The position numbers and the translations under genes are program-made. This document shows, one piece after another, positions 22,574-33,880 of a stretch of DNA of 64,000 nucleotides (the first letter of the stretch is position 1; the number at the start of each line of letters is the position of its first letter). The stretch covers positions 1-64,000 of the forward strand of contig JACCGJ010023827.1 in the NCBI GenBank assembly GCA_013407085.1, written 5' to 3'. A model generated the notes under the pieces. It was not told where the DNA came from. It was given only the letters and a program-made list of their open reading frames with translations, and made no database searches. The DNA comes from Atriophallophorus winterbourni. Taxonomy: Eukaryota; Platyhelminthes; Trematoda; Plagiorchiida; Microphallidae.

Positions 22574-23806
22574 TTAGGCTGTGAAATATTCAAACTTTGA
22601 TGGAAAATGGTCTCCACGACCAGATCGGGTTTGCCTGTTAGGGTCAGTTTGTTTGATACACGGGGGTAAAGGGGGATTCCTTGAGGGATCGGGAGTACTG
22701 GTGAGCTTCGGTTTGGGGGATGAAGTAACAAAATTTTGAGGAGCAACGTTCGGGGTATTTTCTTTCGCCTCTGGTGCCGGTTCGACGTAGGCTACTTTCA
22801 AACGATCGACGCTGACGGTCTCGTGTGTTCCGTTGCGGTCAATAACGAAGTATTTTGGATACCAGTTGATTATCTTGTACGGCCCCATGTATGGCGGCTG
22901 TAGCGGTCGAAGTACATGATCTACTCGCACAAACACGAAGTCGCAAGTATTCATGTCAGGTGGAATGTAGCAGGGTTGCTCATGCTGTCCAGTTGGAGTA
23001 GCTCGTAAGTTTTTCATGAAGCTGCGAAGGCGGCTGACATATTGTGGCACAGTAAGGTCCAATGATGAGTCGGAAGATGTCAGGAATTCGCCTGGAAGGG
23101 TAAGTGTACTACCATAAACCATTTCAGCAGCTGAACACCCTATGTATTCTTTCACCGCGGTACGTATACCAAGAAGTACTAGGGGTAGTGTCTCGGACCA
23201 ATGTTCAGTATTCCCATGACACATGAGTGCGGCTTTCAGTTGACGGTGAAATCTTTCGACTAAGCCGTTCGAAGAAGGGTGGTAGGCTGTAGTCTGAATG
23301 TGTTTCGTACCGAGCATGTTGTTCACTTCCTTGAAAAGCGTAGATTGAAAATGGGAACCTCTGTCAGTAATGATCGTGCTCGGTACGCCAAAATTACTGA
23401 TCCAGTGCTGAACAGAAGCTTTAGCAACAGTTTTTTCAGGGATATCAGGGATTGCTACTGCCATTGACCAACGCGTAAAACGATCAATGCAGGTAAGTAT
23501 GTAGCAACATCCGTTAGAGACTGCTAGTGGGCCGACGAGATCCAAATGCACGTGTTGGAAACGTTCAGTAACTGGTGGGAACGTACCAGGGTAGCTGATA
23601 GTGTGTCGTTGAACCTTTCTCTGTTGACATCGCAAGCAACTTTTTTTCCAAAGTTGTATATCTTTATGCATGTCAGACCAGAAGTAGCGAGAACTGAATA
23701 ATTTTCGTGTCGCTCTTACTCCAGGATGTGATAAACCATGCAAGTGGTCGAAAACTCTACGTCTCATGTCTGAGGGGACAATCGGACGCGGTTTTCCTGT
23801 TGCCAT
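22574..23806 (-). CDS. Integrase-bearing pol segment of element 2 (open 410 codons)
   Basis: Uninterrupted frame. HHCC zinc region: HLHGLSHPGVRAT ... CLRCQQRK. Catalytic core: VHLDLVGPLAVSNG (Asp), IITDRGSHFQ (Asp), SNGLVERFHRQLK (Glu). C-terminal: PPYMGPYKIIN (GPY motif), then a proline-rich tail ending FPSKFEYFTA. No chromodomain is seen. The residues needed for integration are present. It is the C-terminal part of a polyprotein rather than a separate gene; the ATG at the start is an internal Met. The upstream RT frame is separated from it by a deletion of the RNase H to integrase tether. Confidence 0.9.
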   Translation of the reverse strand: MATGKPRPIVPSDMRRRVFDHLHGLSHPGVRATRKLFSSRYFWSDMHKDIQLWKKSCLRCQQRKVQRHTISYPGTFPPVTERFQHVHLDLVGPLAVSNGCCYILTCIDRFTRWSMAVAIPDIPEKTVAKASVQHWISNFGVPSTIITDRGSHFQSTLFKEVNNMLGTKHIQTTAYHPSSNGLVERFHRQLKAALMCHGNTEHWSETLPLVLLGIRTAVKEYIGCSAAEMVYGSTLTLPGEFLTSSDSSLDLTVPQYVSRLRSFMKNLRATPTGQHEQPCYIPPDMNTCDFVFVRVDHVLRPLQPPYMGPYKIINWYPKYFVIDRNGTHETVSVDRLKVAYVEPAPEAKENTPNVAPQNFVTSSPKPKLTSTPDPSRNPPLPPCIKQTDPNRQTRSGRGDHFPSKFEYFTA

Positions 23807-23911
23807 GTCACAAACCAGGTAATGTGGAGAATCGGGTATCGGACTCGGCGGATTTTTCCCATCTCTTAAGCTTCATAGTGACTTAGTACGGATCAGATTG
23901 CTGCGAACGTG

Positions 23912-25153
23912 CTAGTTGTTCCAAATCGATTCCATGCAGGTCGATGGCGGTGAATAACGATCGGAAGTTGTGGCGAGTGCAAACGTTAGCGGTTTGTGGT
24001 CGGTGTAAACCGTGAAACTGCGACCTTCGAGTAAATGCCGGAAATGGCGAATGGAATAATACACAGCGAGGAGCTCGCGACCAAAGGTAATATATCGTGT
24101 CTGCGCTGGCTGCAGTCGGCGTGAGAAGAAGGCTAGGGGTCTAATCGTGTTATCGACCTCTTGTTGGAGTACTGCGCCTACCGCTTCGTTTGATGCATCG
24201 GTAACAAGCGATAAGTGAGCATCTGTCTCAGCTGATATATAAGTCAGAGTTGTCGCCTGCTCAAGGGCGGATTTAAGCGCGTCAAAAGCTTCGATCGCTT
24301 GTGGATTCATTGAAAAATTTCTTTCTTTGCAGCGAAGTAAATCTGTAAGCGGTTGAGCTAACTTCGCGCAATGGGGAATGAATCGTCTGTAGTAGTTGAC
24401 TAGGCCCAGAAATCGACGCAGCTGGCGGATTGAACTCGGGCATGGATAATCGCGGATGGCAGAGACTTTCTGTTCAACGGGTTTAATTCCGGTGGAATCG
24501 ATGCGGTGACCGAGAAAGTCTAGTGTTTCCACATGAAAGATGCATTTATCTGGATTCACGACAATACCATACTGAGATAGGCGCTGAAAAACCTCTCGAA
24601 GATGCTCAACATGTTCTGTCGATGTGTTGCTAGCAATTAGCACGTCATCAATATAAACGTATACGAAGGGCAATCCCTTAAATACTTGATCCATAAAACG
24701 CTGGAAAGTTTGTGCGGCATTTTGGAGACCAAATAGCATTCGTACGAATTCATATAAGCCAAATGGTGTCGTGACAGCCGTTTTAGGGATATCTTCCTTC
24801 GCAACGGGGATTTGGTGATAGGCGCGTACTAGGTCAAGCTTCGAGAACACGGTTTTTCCGTTTAGGGACGCCGTAAAATCGTGGATGTGTGGAATGGGAT
24901 AACGGTCTGGTACCGTAATGCGATTAAGTGCCCTATAATCTCCGCATGGGCGCCACGTATCTGCGGTACTTTTTTCAACCATATGTAGTGGAGAAGCCCA
25001 TGGTGAGGTCGATGGGCGGATGATTCCTAGCTCCAACATATGTTCAAACTCTTGTTTGGCGATCGCCAGTTTGTTTGGAGCTAGTCTACGTTGTTTGGCA
25101 AAAACTGAAGGGCCACGTGTGACAATGTGGTGTTTGACCTGGTGTTTGACCAC
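23912..25153 (-). CDS. RT-RNase H pol segment of element 2 (open 413 codons)
   Basis: Uninterrupted frame with all RT hallmarks: [49 protein letters not shown], the catalytic [11 protein letters not shown] (about 24640-24670), [13 protein letters not shown]; RNase H with [32 protein letters not shown] and [10 protein letters not shown]. After DRYSP the frame jumps to a sequence that in the intact element lies about 35 codons further on, so roughly 100 bp of tether was deleted and the frame shifted. The N-terminus begins within the protease-RT linker at the truncation point. Confidence 0.92.
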   Translation of the reverse strand: MVKHQVKHHIVTRGPSVFAKQRRLAPNKLAIAKQEFEHMLELGIIRPSTSPWASPLHMVEKSTADTWRPCGDYRALNRITVPDRYPIPHIHDFTASLNGKTVFSKLDLVRAYHQIPVAKEDIPKTAVTTPFGLYEFVRMLFGLQNAAQTFQRFMDQVFKGLPFVYVYIDDVLIASNTSTEHVEHLREVFQRLSQYGIVVNPDKCIFHVETLDFLGHRIDSTGIKPVEQKVSAIRDYPCPSSIRQLRRFLGLVNYYRRFIPHCAKLAQPLTDLLRCKERNFSMNPQAIEAFDALKSALEQATTLTYISAETDAHLSLVTDASNEAVGAVLQQEVDNTIRPLAFFSRRLQPAQTRYITFGRELLAVYYSIRHFRHLLEGRSFTVYTDHKPLTFALATTSDRYSPPSTCMESIWNN

Positions 25154-25156
25154 ACG

Positions 25157-26560
25157 TTAATCATTTCCATGATAGTAAGATATTTCGACGTATCCAACTA
25201 AAAGCAAATAAGATCTCATATGATCGATATTTTCATAATATATATGGTGTGTTTTTAGTAGTTGAATGGTAACTATTACTGTATTGAAGCAATAAATGTA
25301 CAGTATAACGATCATTTTATTAAAATATATTTGTGAAACAAGAGGAATAACCCTCCTTAACGCACGTTCAAATTTCTTGGCTAATTTATTTGACGGAGGA
25401 TGTCTTGAAGCAGTGACCAAATGTCGGCAACCAAGTGGATGTACCAACTGAGAATCACGCGACGCAGAGAAATGTCTTCCATTATTACTCACAACTGCTA
25501 TAGTTACACATTCACGGTTGAAAACCTTTCGTAACGCAAGCATTGACCATTTTAATACGAATCGATGAGCACAAGAGCAAAGTATTTATTTATGAATGGT
25601 CCACAGTAATATACATGAAAACGTTGCTAGGCTCCACAAGCCAATAGCCATGGAGTCCATTTTGATGGCTGACGGAATAATTTTGTGTTCACAGAAATGG
25701 CAAGAAGAAGCAGTTCTACGGATATCAGTATCGATTTCTGGCCATTAACATAATTTCCTGACCAACGATTTCAATCCGTAAGTGTCAAATGCAAATCATC
25801 GAAAATTTTCTCCCGAATTCTAGGATGAATAACAATACGATTTTTTTTACACAACAGACATTCCTGTGTCAACCACAATTAATCTAGACGCTGATACTAA
25901 GCTGGAAATTTTTTCATAGATGTAGCTGACCAACCTCGTTTAAATGCAGCCATTATTGAACTAAAATATTTTTTGTTTCAATTATTGAATATGAACGATT
26001 AGACACAAAGCGGTCGAACAAAACAATAGTCTGTTTGCCAGTCATTTCATGTCACAGTATTATGGGATAAAAATCTGCATGCGAAATTTGTTTTGCATTG
26101 TGATGTTCAATGGTGAAAAATATATGCATCGAAAGCTACATTCCATCTCTGAAACCTTAATCAGTAGATTTGGCCAACAAAGACGTCCGATTGCAGATAA
26201 ATTTCAATGATTCATCATCGGTTACCATAGTGAATTCATGACTAAATAAATATTTGTGTAAGCGTATGACAGCATATAAACAGCGAACGCTTTTTCATGA
26301 GTCTCAGCATAACTTTGTTTCGCTTCACTCATTCGACGTAAAATGCACAATATAGTATGACCATTTTGCTTTAATTCAGCACTATTTTCATAAGGTGAAG
26401 CATTTGTGATTAAAACTGAACGCAATTTTAGTGTTAATGGCTTAAGCACAACAATCGATTTCATTATGGACAAAAGATCACGAAGTATTTTTTCATGTTC
26501 GACCGTAACCCTGAACGTTGTAGCATCTAGTAATGTAAACAACGGATCAGCAACTATTGC
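25157..26560 (-). pseudogene. Ty3/gypsy pol relic of a different lineage (RNase H to integrase)
   Basis: Minus strand, right to left: an RNase H core reading LKLRSVLITNASPYENSAEL and AETHEKAFAVYMLSY (26222-26542; the catalytic Asp in the TDAS box is now Asn); a zinc region with YWPEIDTDIRRTASSCHFCE (about 25690-25760); and an integrase core with VSNNGRHFSASR (Asp of SDNG now Asn) and HPPSNKLAKKFERALRRV (25350-25540). Domain order and spacing fit gypsy pol. The block style differs from the CsRn1-like elements nearby and it is much more decayed. It abuts the truncated 5' end of element 2. Confidence 0.8.
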
Positions 26561-28129
26561 AACATATGGGATTCACTTGAAATAATAATGTAAAACATCC
26601 ATTGCTGATCGAAGTTCACTGAATATTATTTTGAAACAAGAAAAAATATAAAGCTCTTGCGTACCCACACATTTTTATGTTAATACATTGGACTTTGGAT
26701 GACATGGTGCAGTGATATATGTCGGAAACCAAGTAAATGTTGCAACTTAATTACACGTTTATTAATGTCTAGCTCCTCTCTATCAAATTATATTGATTCT
26801 CAAATATTTGTTCGAATTTCAAGCGAAATTTAATAGCCCAAGTTATCAATCAAATGAAAAAAGTTCACCTAAAATGTGAAAGAAAACTATTCAAAAGAGC
26901 ACGGTTTAGTTCGAAATTGAAGATATATTATTAAAACTCGCTGAAAAATAAACACAATGAAAATTGGATATTCAAAAAAATGTTTTTGTCCAACAAATCA
27001 TAGGTAGAAAAGTAGATCATTTGCGAAATAAAGTAAAAAATATGTTTATTTTCTTTACATTTAAACGGACGTCTTTTTGCTAATTTGCCCACGGGGCGTC
27101 CAGATTTATTTCAGTGTTAAGCCACAGAACCCTGTACTGCACATCCAACAATATCTTCAAGAATGTTTTTCCACATGAGAGTAAGATGAAACGCAACAGC
27201 AAATCTCTCTCTGTCAGTGTGAGGAGACTTATTTTTGCGATGTTGTGACAACAGGAAGATCATACCAACTGTTCGATTATATATAAATATCGAAAAATAA
27301 AACGAGTCACAAAGAATCGAGTCCCTTCTTAAAAACCTTGAAGATGTAGAACACACAAAATTTCGAATGTATAAAATCGAAGAGAATTACTTCGAACAAT
27401 ATTCCACATTCAATGATAGCGCTCGAATATAGTTCTTTTAGAAAGGTAATGAGATGCTACCTTGATTTTTTTTATGGAAACATAACAGTCTCTCGGCACC
27501 AGACTCTTTTCATAGGTCAATCTTTCGATCAATCAACTGATGCTAAAGATAGTTAGTTGGTGCACCAGAAAAATATTTGGACAGTTATTGTGGCGACTGT
27601 TCATTTGTCAACACGTCGACGTAAGGGGAAAGGTATCCTTGTTATGACAAGTAGCTTTGTAAACTTTTTCCGCAATGTGAAATGCTGTGGTCGATATTAG
27701 TTAGTCGGAAAATCGCCACTGACCGACAAATCTCGGCGAGTCTATTCTTGCACCAAAGCGCTTATTTGCATACATTAGTCGCCGCACAATAACATCACCA
27801 TTATTACCTAGTCTAATTGATAATGGTGGGGTAGCCATTGATTAGGATGGTTTGAAAAATGAAACCTTCGTTAAGCAGTCTGCCTCCGTGTACTCTCATC
27901 AATACAGTAACCCAGTTCTGCAGTTCAGAACAGTGAGCTCGCTTCTCAACTTGGGGTAGAATTAGAGACGTGTAGAGTCTAGTTAGCCCCGTAGATACAC
28001 AATCCGCGCCAGGACCATACGTTATTAACGAGTTGGTTTTACGAACACTCTAATGTTTCTTGTGCAATCCAGTATCGATGTTATTTAATAAATCATTTAA
28101 TTTTAGGTGTCTTATCACAGAATTGGAAA
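26561..28129. other. Non-coding stretch
   Basis: No feature supported. The frame at 27117-27356 (minus) was examined as a possible RT or gag remnant and shows no motif. Confidence 0.4.
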
Positions 28130-29330
28130 CATTGTATTATTAAAAATATGTTTATAGATGGAGACCCCCAAATTACAGGCCTGTCACACTGACTTCTGTA
28201 ATAGAAAACTTTTAGAGAAGTTGATCAAGGGTAAAAAAGAGAAATTTGTTTCGGGGTTTGGACATTGGTGTCCACAAGAATATGGATTTACCAACGATAG
28301 CTCATGCAAAAGTCACTTGCTCCTGGCGCAAGTGCGCATTTGTGATTTGTCTGATTCCGATCTAGCAGTTGATGTTGCTTTCATCGACTTCCACCGTGTG
28401 CCCCATCGCCGACTGATTGTTAAGTTGGATGGCCTAGTAATTCGAGTGTGTCTTATAAAGTGGATCGAAGTATTGATTTCAGTGCGGTCAAACCGTGTGT
28501 AGGTTAACGGAGTTTTATGTTCAGAGGTAATAGCGAGCTCAGTAGTGCCACAGGGATTTTTTAGTGGCCCGTTGTTATTCAAAATATTGGTCAGCGACCT
28601 TACAATTGCCGTAGCCATTGTTTGGAAAAACCGCTAGTCTATGCATTTAAATGTGGAAAATTCAGTCGTCATGCGCATAGGCTATGGCGACACTGCTGAG
28701 TAATACTTTCTGGTAAGTAATCATATTAGTGCATTGAGAGTCAAAAACGTTATAGATTTCTGGGGATGGAATTTTTGAAATTGAAGACCAACACTTGTCG
28801 GAGAATACGCAGAGTTACCACGATGCTCTGGACTGCCATAACACCGTTGCGTTTCCTCAGTCTAAAGTCGAATGTTATTCCGTGCATTGGGTACAAAGGA
28901 GTGGTCCTACGATGGTGCACGGTTTGTTCCACCTCGCGTATGGAAAATGGACTAAGCTTACTAAAACGTCACCCTCTAAAAGTTCGAAGGTAAAAGTTCC
29001 ATCTGTTCCTGACACGGCGCATCCTTATCGGTCACTATGTTGACGAGTTCCTCCAATTCTTCCAAATAGACGAGGAAACGAAGGGTCGTGGCATGAGTTG
29101 AAATTGCAAAAACATAGAAGGCTCAAGCTAAGTAATAGAAACACGCTATCCACGTGGTTGGCAAACACTTGGAACTCTCTACCGAACGAACTCTTTTTCC
29201 AACCATCAGAACAGCTAATCAAGAGCGCGTTGGATCAAAATTTGTTGAGACGGATGGACCTAATCCGTGAAAGATGTAGTCGTTGTCCTCTGCTCACAGG
29301 AGTGGTCTTCTGAGCAGAAGTCTCCCATGT
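28130..29330 (+). pseudogene. CR1-like LINE relic, RT and C-terminal region
   Basis: RT: NRKLLEKLIKGKKEKFVSGF, a QYGFT-like block (QEYGFTNDSSCKSHLLLAQ), VDVAFIDFHRVPHRRLIVKL (the FD..PH..L block with a small deletion), and VVPQGFFSGPLLFKILVSDL (about 28535-28610). The C-terminal part (about 28790-29310) ends with NRNTLSTWLANTWNSLPNEL, the usual CR1 terminus. The FADD box is not preserved. Multiple stops and shifts. Distinct in sequence from the LINEs at 14.7 and 42.4 kb. Confidence 0.82.
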
Positions 29331-31023
29331 TTATTGAGAAAAGAAGCTTCAACTGGATTTTATCCCTTCTCCAGAATACGAATTTCATCTTGCCCGAAAT
29401 TAACGATGGCGCGTTTTTCGATATTCGCTTCGTTGTTCGTTTTTCTTACTTCTTGATAATCTTTTTCGTTATATGTTTAAGTAAGTAGGTTTAGTGTGAG
29501 TCCTCTCTCAGATTTATCTATACGTACCGATAGGCAATTTAATTACCCATACCAAGAGGCTTACAAGTTAGCTCTTCAGCAGCTGTACGATTTTTGTTCT
29601 AGGTTTACTACCGGAGACTATCACAGTCCTAAAGCGATTTGCGAACATCCAATACCCTAAAGAATGTACTAGGTAGCCGTGTCTGGGGTCGATGCACTAC
29701 CTGTGCGAATGCCACAAGAATCCCAGGAATGTGCGGTTTAAACGCGAATGAGGCCCTCTTTAAAGCCATTGAAATCCATTCTGACGCTTTATTGATGTAC
29801 CCCGATTTTCATTGGTCAAATTAATTTAACCACACAAAATTAATGAAAAATGACTTAGATCTTTGCAAGCGGAAAGATTACCACGTAATTCAACAGATTA
29901 GTCTCGTCGTTAGAGGCTGGAATTCATTATTTTTTTCTAAACCAGATAAAATGACAGTATTGTTTCCTCGTAGAGCAAGCAGTAATGACCTCGTGCAGTA
30001 GATGTGCACTATAAGATAAAATGACTGATTAATTTTGTGTCAATCCTAGCTCGAATTAATTTTACTGAGACAGCTTGGTTTCTGATTCCTCTTGATTAGT
30101 AGATATCCTTTTTCTGAAGACCAGTAAACCTATGGAGGAGAAAAATAAAAATACAGCGAAAGCGGAAAGTTAAACTACATTGGGTGGGACAAAAAAGGAC
30201 GAAAGCAAAGAGCCTATAATGGAAGCCGACAAACTTCAATGATCTGAACAGTTAAATGATCAGTCCAGTTGAGGTTATAGTCAATAGTTTTATTGTGGTA
30301 ATAAAAGCTGATAGCTTGTAAAAAATACCACTGAGTCGTGTGTACAAAGGGTCGCACAACGCGTGCTAAAAAGCATACATGATGAGATAAAAATGGAGGC
30401 AAGTAGGTCTTATAACGGGCCGTTTTCGCGTATAGCATACACCTTGATTGGACATTGTGGCTTTTTATAGGCAATAGTGTCAGACCAAGACACATTCCCA
30501 CCACGTTCGTCAGTTCATGACGGACTTGCGGACGGTTGCTTTGGCGTGAGCAACGTTGATCCTTGTAAGCTGGGGAGAAAAGACTGGAAAAGTGTTAATC
30601 GGTCATGGCTATATGAGTGGTATGTGAGTATAGTGGGGTAGATTGGAATTGCGAAAGTTAAGTGTAAGTCATTTAAAAGAAATTGCCATAGCTGTTTGTC
30701 TAGCCATTGCTTAAACGAGGACGGTGACTGCACCTACCACCTGTCGTGTTGTTTTTACATTCCTTTTATTGTGTACACACGCTTATCTTACCGTATTACA
30801 CATCTAAGCTTTTCCTTTTGTTATAGCTCATGCTCGAGTTCTCTAGTTGATTAAATCCTCTCAATCAGGCGTTATCTTCTCAACGTTCGTTTATGTTCTG
30901 ATAATCTCTGACTCTCGTTACAATTTAATCAACTAGAAAACGGATCCTTTATATATATGTTCATACATGCATACAAGGCCTTGACAGAAATGAGAAAGTA
31001 AATAGAAATGACAGTGATGTGAT
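29331..31023. other. Non-coding stretch
   Basis: No coding or RNA feature recognised. Confidence 0.4.
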
Positions 31024-31305
31024 ATGATATGAAAGAACAAACCTGATCCGGGCCAAGTGCCGCACAGTCAGAGACTGCACGTGGGCTGAGATACTGTCAT
31101 GTTGCCCAGGCCTAGACAGAGGGGGGGAATAGAAATAGTAGTGAGACTACAGCGTGTTTCAGCATGCAGCTCACTACTGTTGACCAATCAATTTAGCATG
31201 ATGTTAGCCGCACAGCACAGAAATGCTGCACATCTGTGCACCTCTGCAAATCAATTTAGCACGTTGTTAGCCGAACTACGTGATTGTACGTCCATGCTCT
31301 GAATG
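31024..31305 (+). repeat. Short retroposon family R, copy 1
   Basis: Shares the blocks CCTGATCCGGG, AGTGCCGCACAGTC, CGTGGGCTGAGATACTGTCA, TTGCCCAGGCCTAGACAG, CAGCGTGTTTCAGCATGCAG and CAATTTAGCA with copies at 35.7, 37.9 and 41.5 kb. The 3' segment is partly duplicated (a second CAATTTAGCACG...GTTAGCCG). Not recognised as a named SINE; no coding potential. Confidence 0.85.
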
Positions 31306-31391
31306 CCTACATACGGATAGTTAAAAGTTTTGACTTCAGCTCCGAATACGTGATAAAATGATGTCACTATTATTCAGCTGTTCCGAGACAT

Positions 31392-31460
31392 GCTGATCCG
31401 GATCGTACAGTTCCTACCTAATGAGTGCAAACCGCACGAATCCGGTTGTGGTGTGTATGA
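31392..31460 (+). ncRNA. Hammerhead-like motif E (decayed)
   Basis: CTAATGA (31418-31424) followed by GTGC-AAAC-CGCAC and GAATCCGGTTGTGGTGTG. Compared with motif D (57.6 kb) the flanks match (a GATCCGGAT-like block upstream, GTGTGNNTGATGGAAAT downstream). Two core positions deviate (CTGATGA to CTAATGA, GAAAC to GAATC), so it is probably inactive. Evidence is comparative. Confidence 0.5.
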
Positions 31461-32217
31461 TGGAAATGCATCAACATCATCATCATAAAGCACAAGTCTG
31501 TCCCAAACAAAGTGCCAAGCAATATGAAGCAGGAAGAGCGAATAGGCAAGCGCGTGAATAAGAAAAAACAGGCAAGCGGGATATGCAATAGCAAATGCAC
31601 AAAAACAACTCGTTTTTGTAATTTCACTGCATGCGGTTTTGTGATTTTTGTTTTGTTTTCATGTTTTTTAATCATATAATACCGGATTAAAGAAAAGTGT
31701 GGCACATAATAAAATAAACTGCCGCCACCGACTTCGGTTTGCAGCCATATCTCGTGAGGTTTCCACTCAACTATTAGGTGGAGCTTTTGGAACTCACCCA
31801 GGCAAATAAATACGCGCTACTGTGATTTTCTTTGCCCTAACGTCGTGGACTGGCCTTGTCGTTTCTCCCAGCTTCTTACAGGCTCTGCAAATAAGGTGTG
31901 GTATGGTAAACGGTGAGGAGTCATTCTTAAAACATGTCCCAACCATCACAAACGAGCAAGCATCAGCATTTCACTCAATCCGTGGCCTCTTGGTCCTAAC
32001 ACCCGCTTGCAGACATCTATATGTGTAACTCGATGCTGCCACCGAATGCGAGCAATCCTACACAGGCTACGGGTGTCTTAGAAATGCATACTAATGAGAA
32101 TTTCTCATGTCATGATCAGTTTAAAGTCAGTCAACTATTACCCGACCTGGAATGTTATCGAATCTTGCGCAATCTGGGTAAGTTTACAAAGATGTTAGTG
32201 ATGGAGAGTCTGATTAT

Positions 32218-32222
32218 AATAT
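32218..32222. repeat. Target-site duplication AATAT, left copy
   Basis: AATAT immediately before the left LTR; the same five bases follow the right LTR at 37186-37190. Confidence 0.85.
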
Positions 32223-32393
32223 TGTGATAAACAGATTATAGAAAACCCAACGAGTAGAGAGTAGGAAGATCCGAGATTTAGGCTTTAAACAACTTGTTGA
32301 TACAGTATTCAGCTATAAAGGGAAGGGGATGCTTTTATATATGGTTGCGGGTTTATAATGTAAAAATACAGTGCAACACAACGATATACGACA
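32223..32393 (-). repeat. 3' LTR of gypsy element 4
   Basis: 171 bp, TGTGATAAAC to ATACGACA on the plus strand, matching 37010-37185 with small indels and substitutions (for example the shared GGCTTTAAACAACTTGTTGA). Confidence 0.93.
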
Positions 32394-32419
32394 TTCTCCC
32401 CGCCTCGTTTTGGCTTAAT

Positions 32420-33880
32420 GAGTTGCATCGCTCCTCAGATCATATGGTCGGACGCGTTGTTGATGGATAAGTTCATCGAAACTCTCGTTAGGTTCTGGTT
32501 TGCATGGAGTTTCAGAAGGCGCATTGTTCGGCTGTTCTCTCGGAACATTTGGAATCATCGCATCATGTTGCTCTCCAATGGGTGCGAGTTAACGAAGCGA
32601 CACCTAATCTTGACCGTCAACAAAACGGACCATTGCATTATTTGGATTGCAGTCAATCAATTCCACCTCTTCTGCTAATGACTCGTATTTACTATGTCGT
32701 AGGTTGTTGTGCATTAACACTCGGCTTGCTTGCACTAGCCAGCTGGGAAAGGGTGTGCCGGTTATCGCTTTTCGGTTGTGTTGAAACATTCACTCGTGTG
32801 GTGTAGAATTCGTACTTGTACAAATTAAGGCGTGATAGAATGAAGTGCGTTCGATAGTACGGCTTTCTAATGTTTTACCTCCAGATCATTCGAATTCAGC
32901 GACAAAATTCTACTTCTCCACAAGATATCATTCAAGCGTTCAACGTGACCATTAGACTAGATTGTATGGGTGGTTGGTTTTGGTTTTGTGCGACTATCTC
33001 CTCCTGGAGGATGAGTCGGCTTCAATGAAGGTTCTTGGGGATTTGGGTACAAAGCGGCGTCCCGAGCACCACCCGGCGTTTGTTTGAGTCAGCTTCTCTA
33101 GCCTTTGCACAACCAAGTGCGACCTGCAAGGCAGCAGGGAGTTACCAGAAAGGGGTGGTCTACCAGACTCTGTTCCAGGTTTTTCCTCAGGGCTTTCTCC
33201 CGAAGCCTTTCCCACGATCGGGTATCCCGCAAGGCAGCAGAGGTTGAAAATCAGGGTTTTCCTTCCCTTAGATGAAATGCCCTCCCAGGCTAACGAGCTC
33301 CATCTGCCCGAGGCATGGGTGGAGTGGCTGGTTGCTACACATTTCGAGTGCAGTAAACCACAAAGTTCGTTCGACATGAATGAACACCCTCGATCAGAAT
33401 GAACATAGGTTGGCATCCCAAAGGTGGAGAACAAATCAGTCAGACCTCAAATGGCGGCTGTCGATGTGGTATCTGCGCAGACATACGAAAAGTTAAACTG
33501 TCAAAAATCATCGGTGATCATAAGTATAAACCGATTCCGATTGGCAGATGGGAGAGGTCCCTTGAAATCGATACTCAGGCGCTCGAATGGTTGTTTAGCC
33601 TTGATCAAGGCAACGTGTGGAGGCTTGAAAAATTTAACTTTAACTTCAGCACAAATTCGACGAAATCTGGTCATTCGTTTTATATGGTCAATAGAATAAG
33701 GTAGATTGCGTGAACGGGCGAAGTGAATCATGCGAATGACAGCAGGATGGAAAAGTGAATCATAAAGTTTCTTTAGATTCGAGCCGTCGTTGACTGGTGC
33801 GCAAAATCCGCGTGAAAGCGTATCCGCAACATGGTTTGTTTTCCTGGTCTGTATGCAACGTCGTAGCAGAAACAAGCACA
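32420..33880 (-). pseudogene. Integrase region of gypsy element 4, interrupted by a retroposon
   Basis: RNase H to integrase tether with HVADTLSRGFCAP (about 33820), zinc region FHPAVIRMIHFARSR...RRICAEVK, core FERLSIDFKGPLPSANRNRF (first Asp), FGMPTYVHSDRGCSFMSNEL (second Asp, about 33390-33430), then a break at about 33322 where a 341-bp retroposon entered. Left of the insert the frame continues with NGHVERLNDI (Glu) and a C-terminal HNRKAITGTPFPSWLV and EVELIDCNPNNAMVRFVDG (32600-32790). Catalytic residues remain, with stops elsewhere. Confidence 0.9.
32974..33314 (-). repeat. GC-rich retroposon family X, copy 1 (341 bp, 5'-truncated)
   Basis: Flanked by an 8-bp duplication ATGGGTGG (32966-32973 and 33315-33322). 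On the minus strand it ends in an A-rich tail (CACAAAACCAAAACCAA), the mark of target-primed insertion. It matches the 3' part of copy 2 (34085-34646). Removing it with one duplication rejoins the integrase frame of the host element. No ORF function is credible, because its apparent frames are shadows of a repeat. Confidence 0.88.

Larger units (their letters stand above)
22251..25153 (-). mobile_element. CsRn1-like Ty3/gypsy element 2, 5'-truncated
   Basis: Close relative of element 1 in the same orientation but lacking gag, protease and the 5' LTR; the left side keeps the 3' LTR. The polypurine tract (minus strand CTCTAGGGAGGTAC, 22527-22540) precedes an LTR starting TATGGCATTTTG at 22526, the same TATGG start as element 1. 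The far LTR end is taken as 22251 because the strand there reads TGACTACTTCGG (TG/CA terminus and similar LTR length), which is an inference. Long open frames for RT/RNase H and integrase survive, so this copy is younger than element 1. The 5' end stops abruptly at about 25153 against an unrelated pol relic. Confidence 0.88.

Noticed and set aside
27117..27356. 79-codon minus-strand frame considered as a gag or RT remnant
   Set aside because: No conserved block could be matched.
31024..31305. tRNA gene or tRNA-derived SINE head in family R
   Set aside because: No recognisable A box, B box or cloverleaf on either strand.
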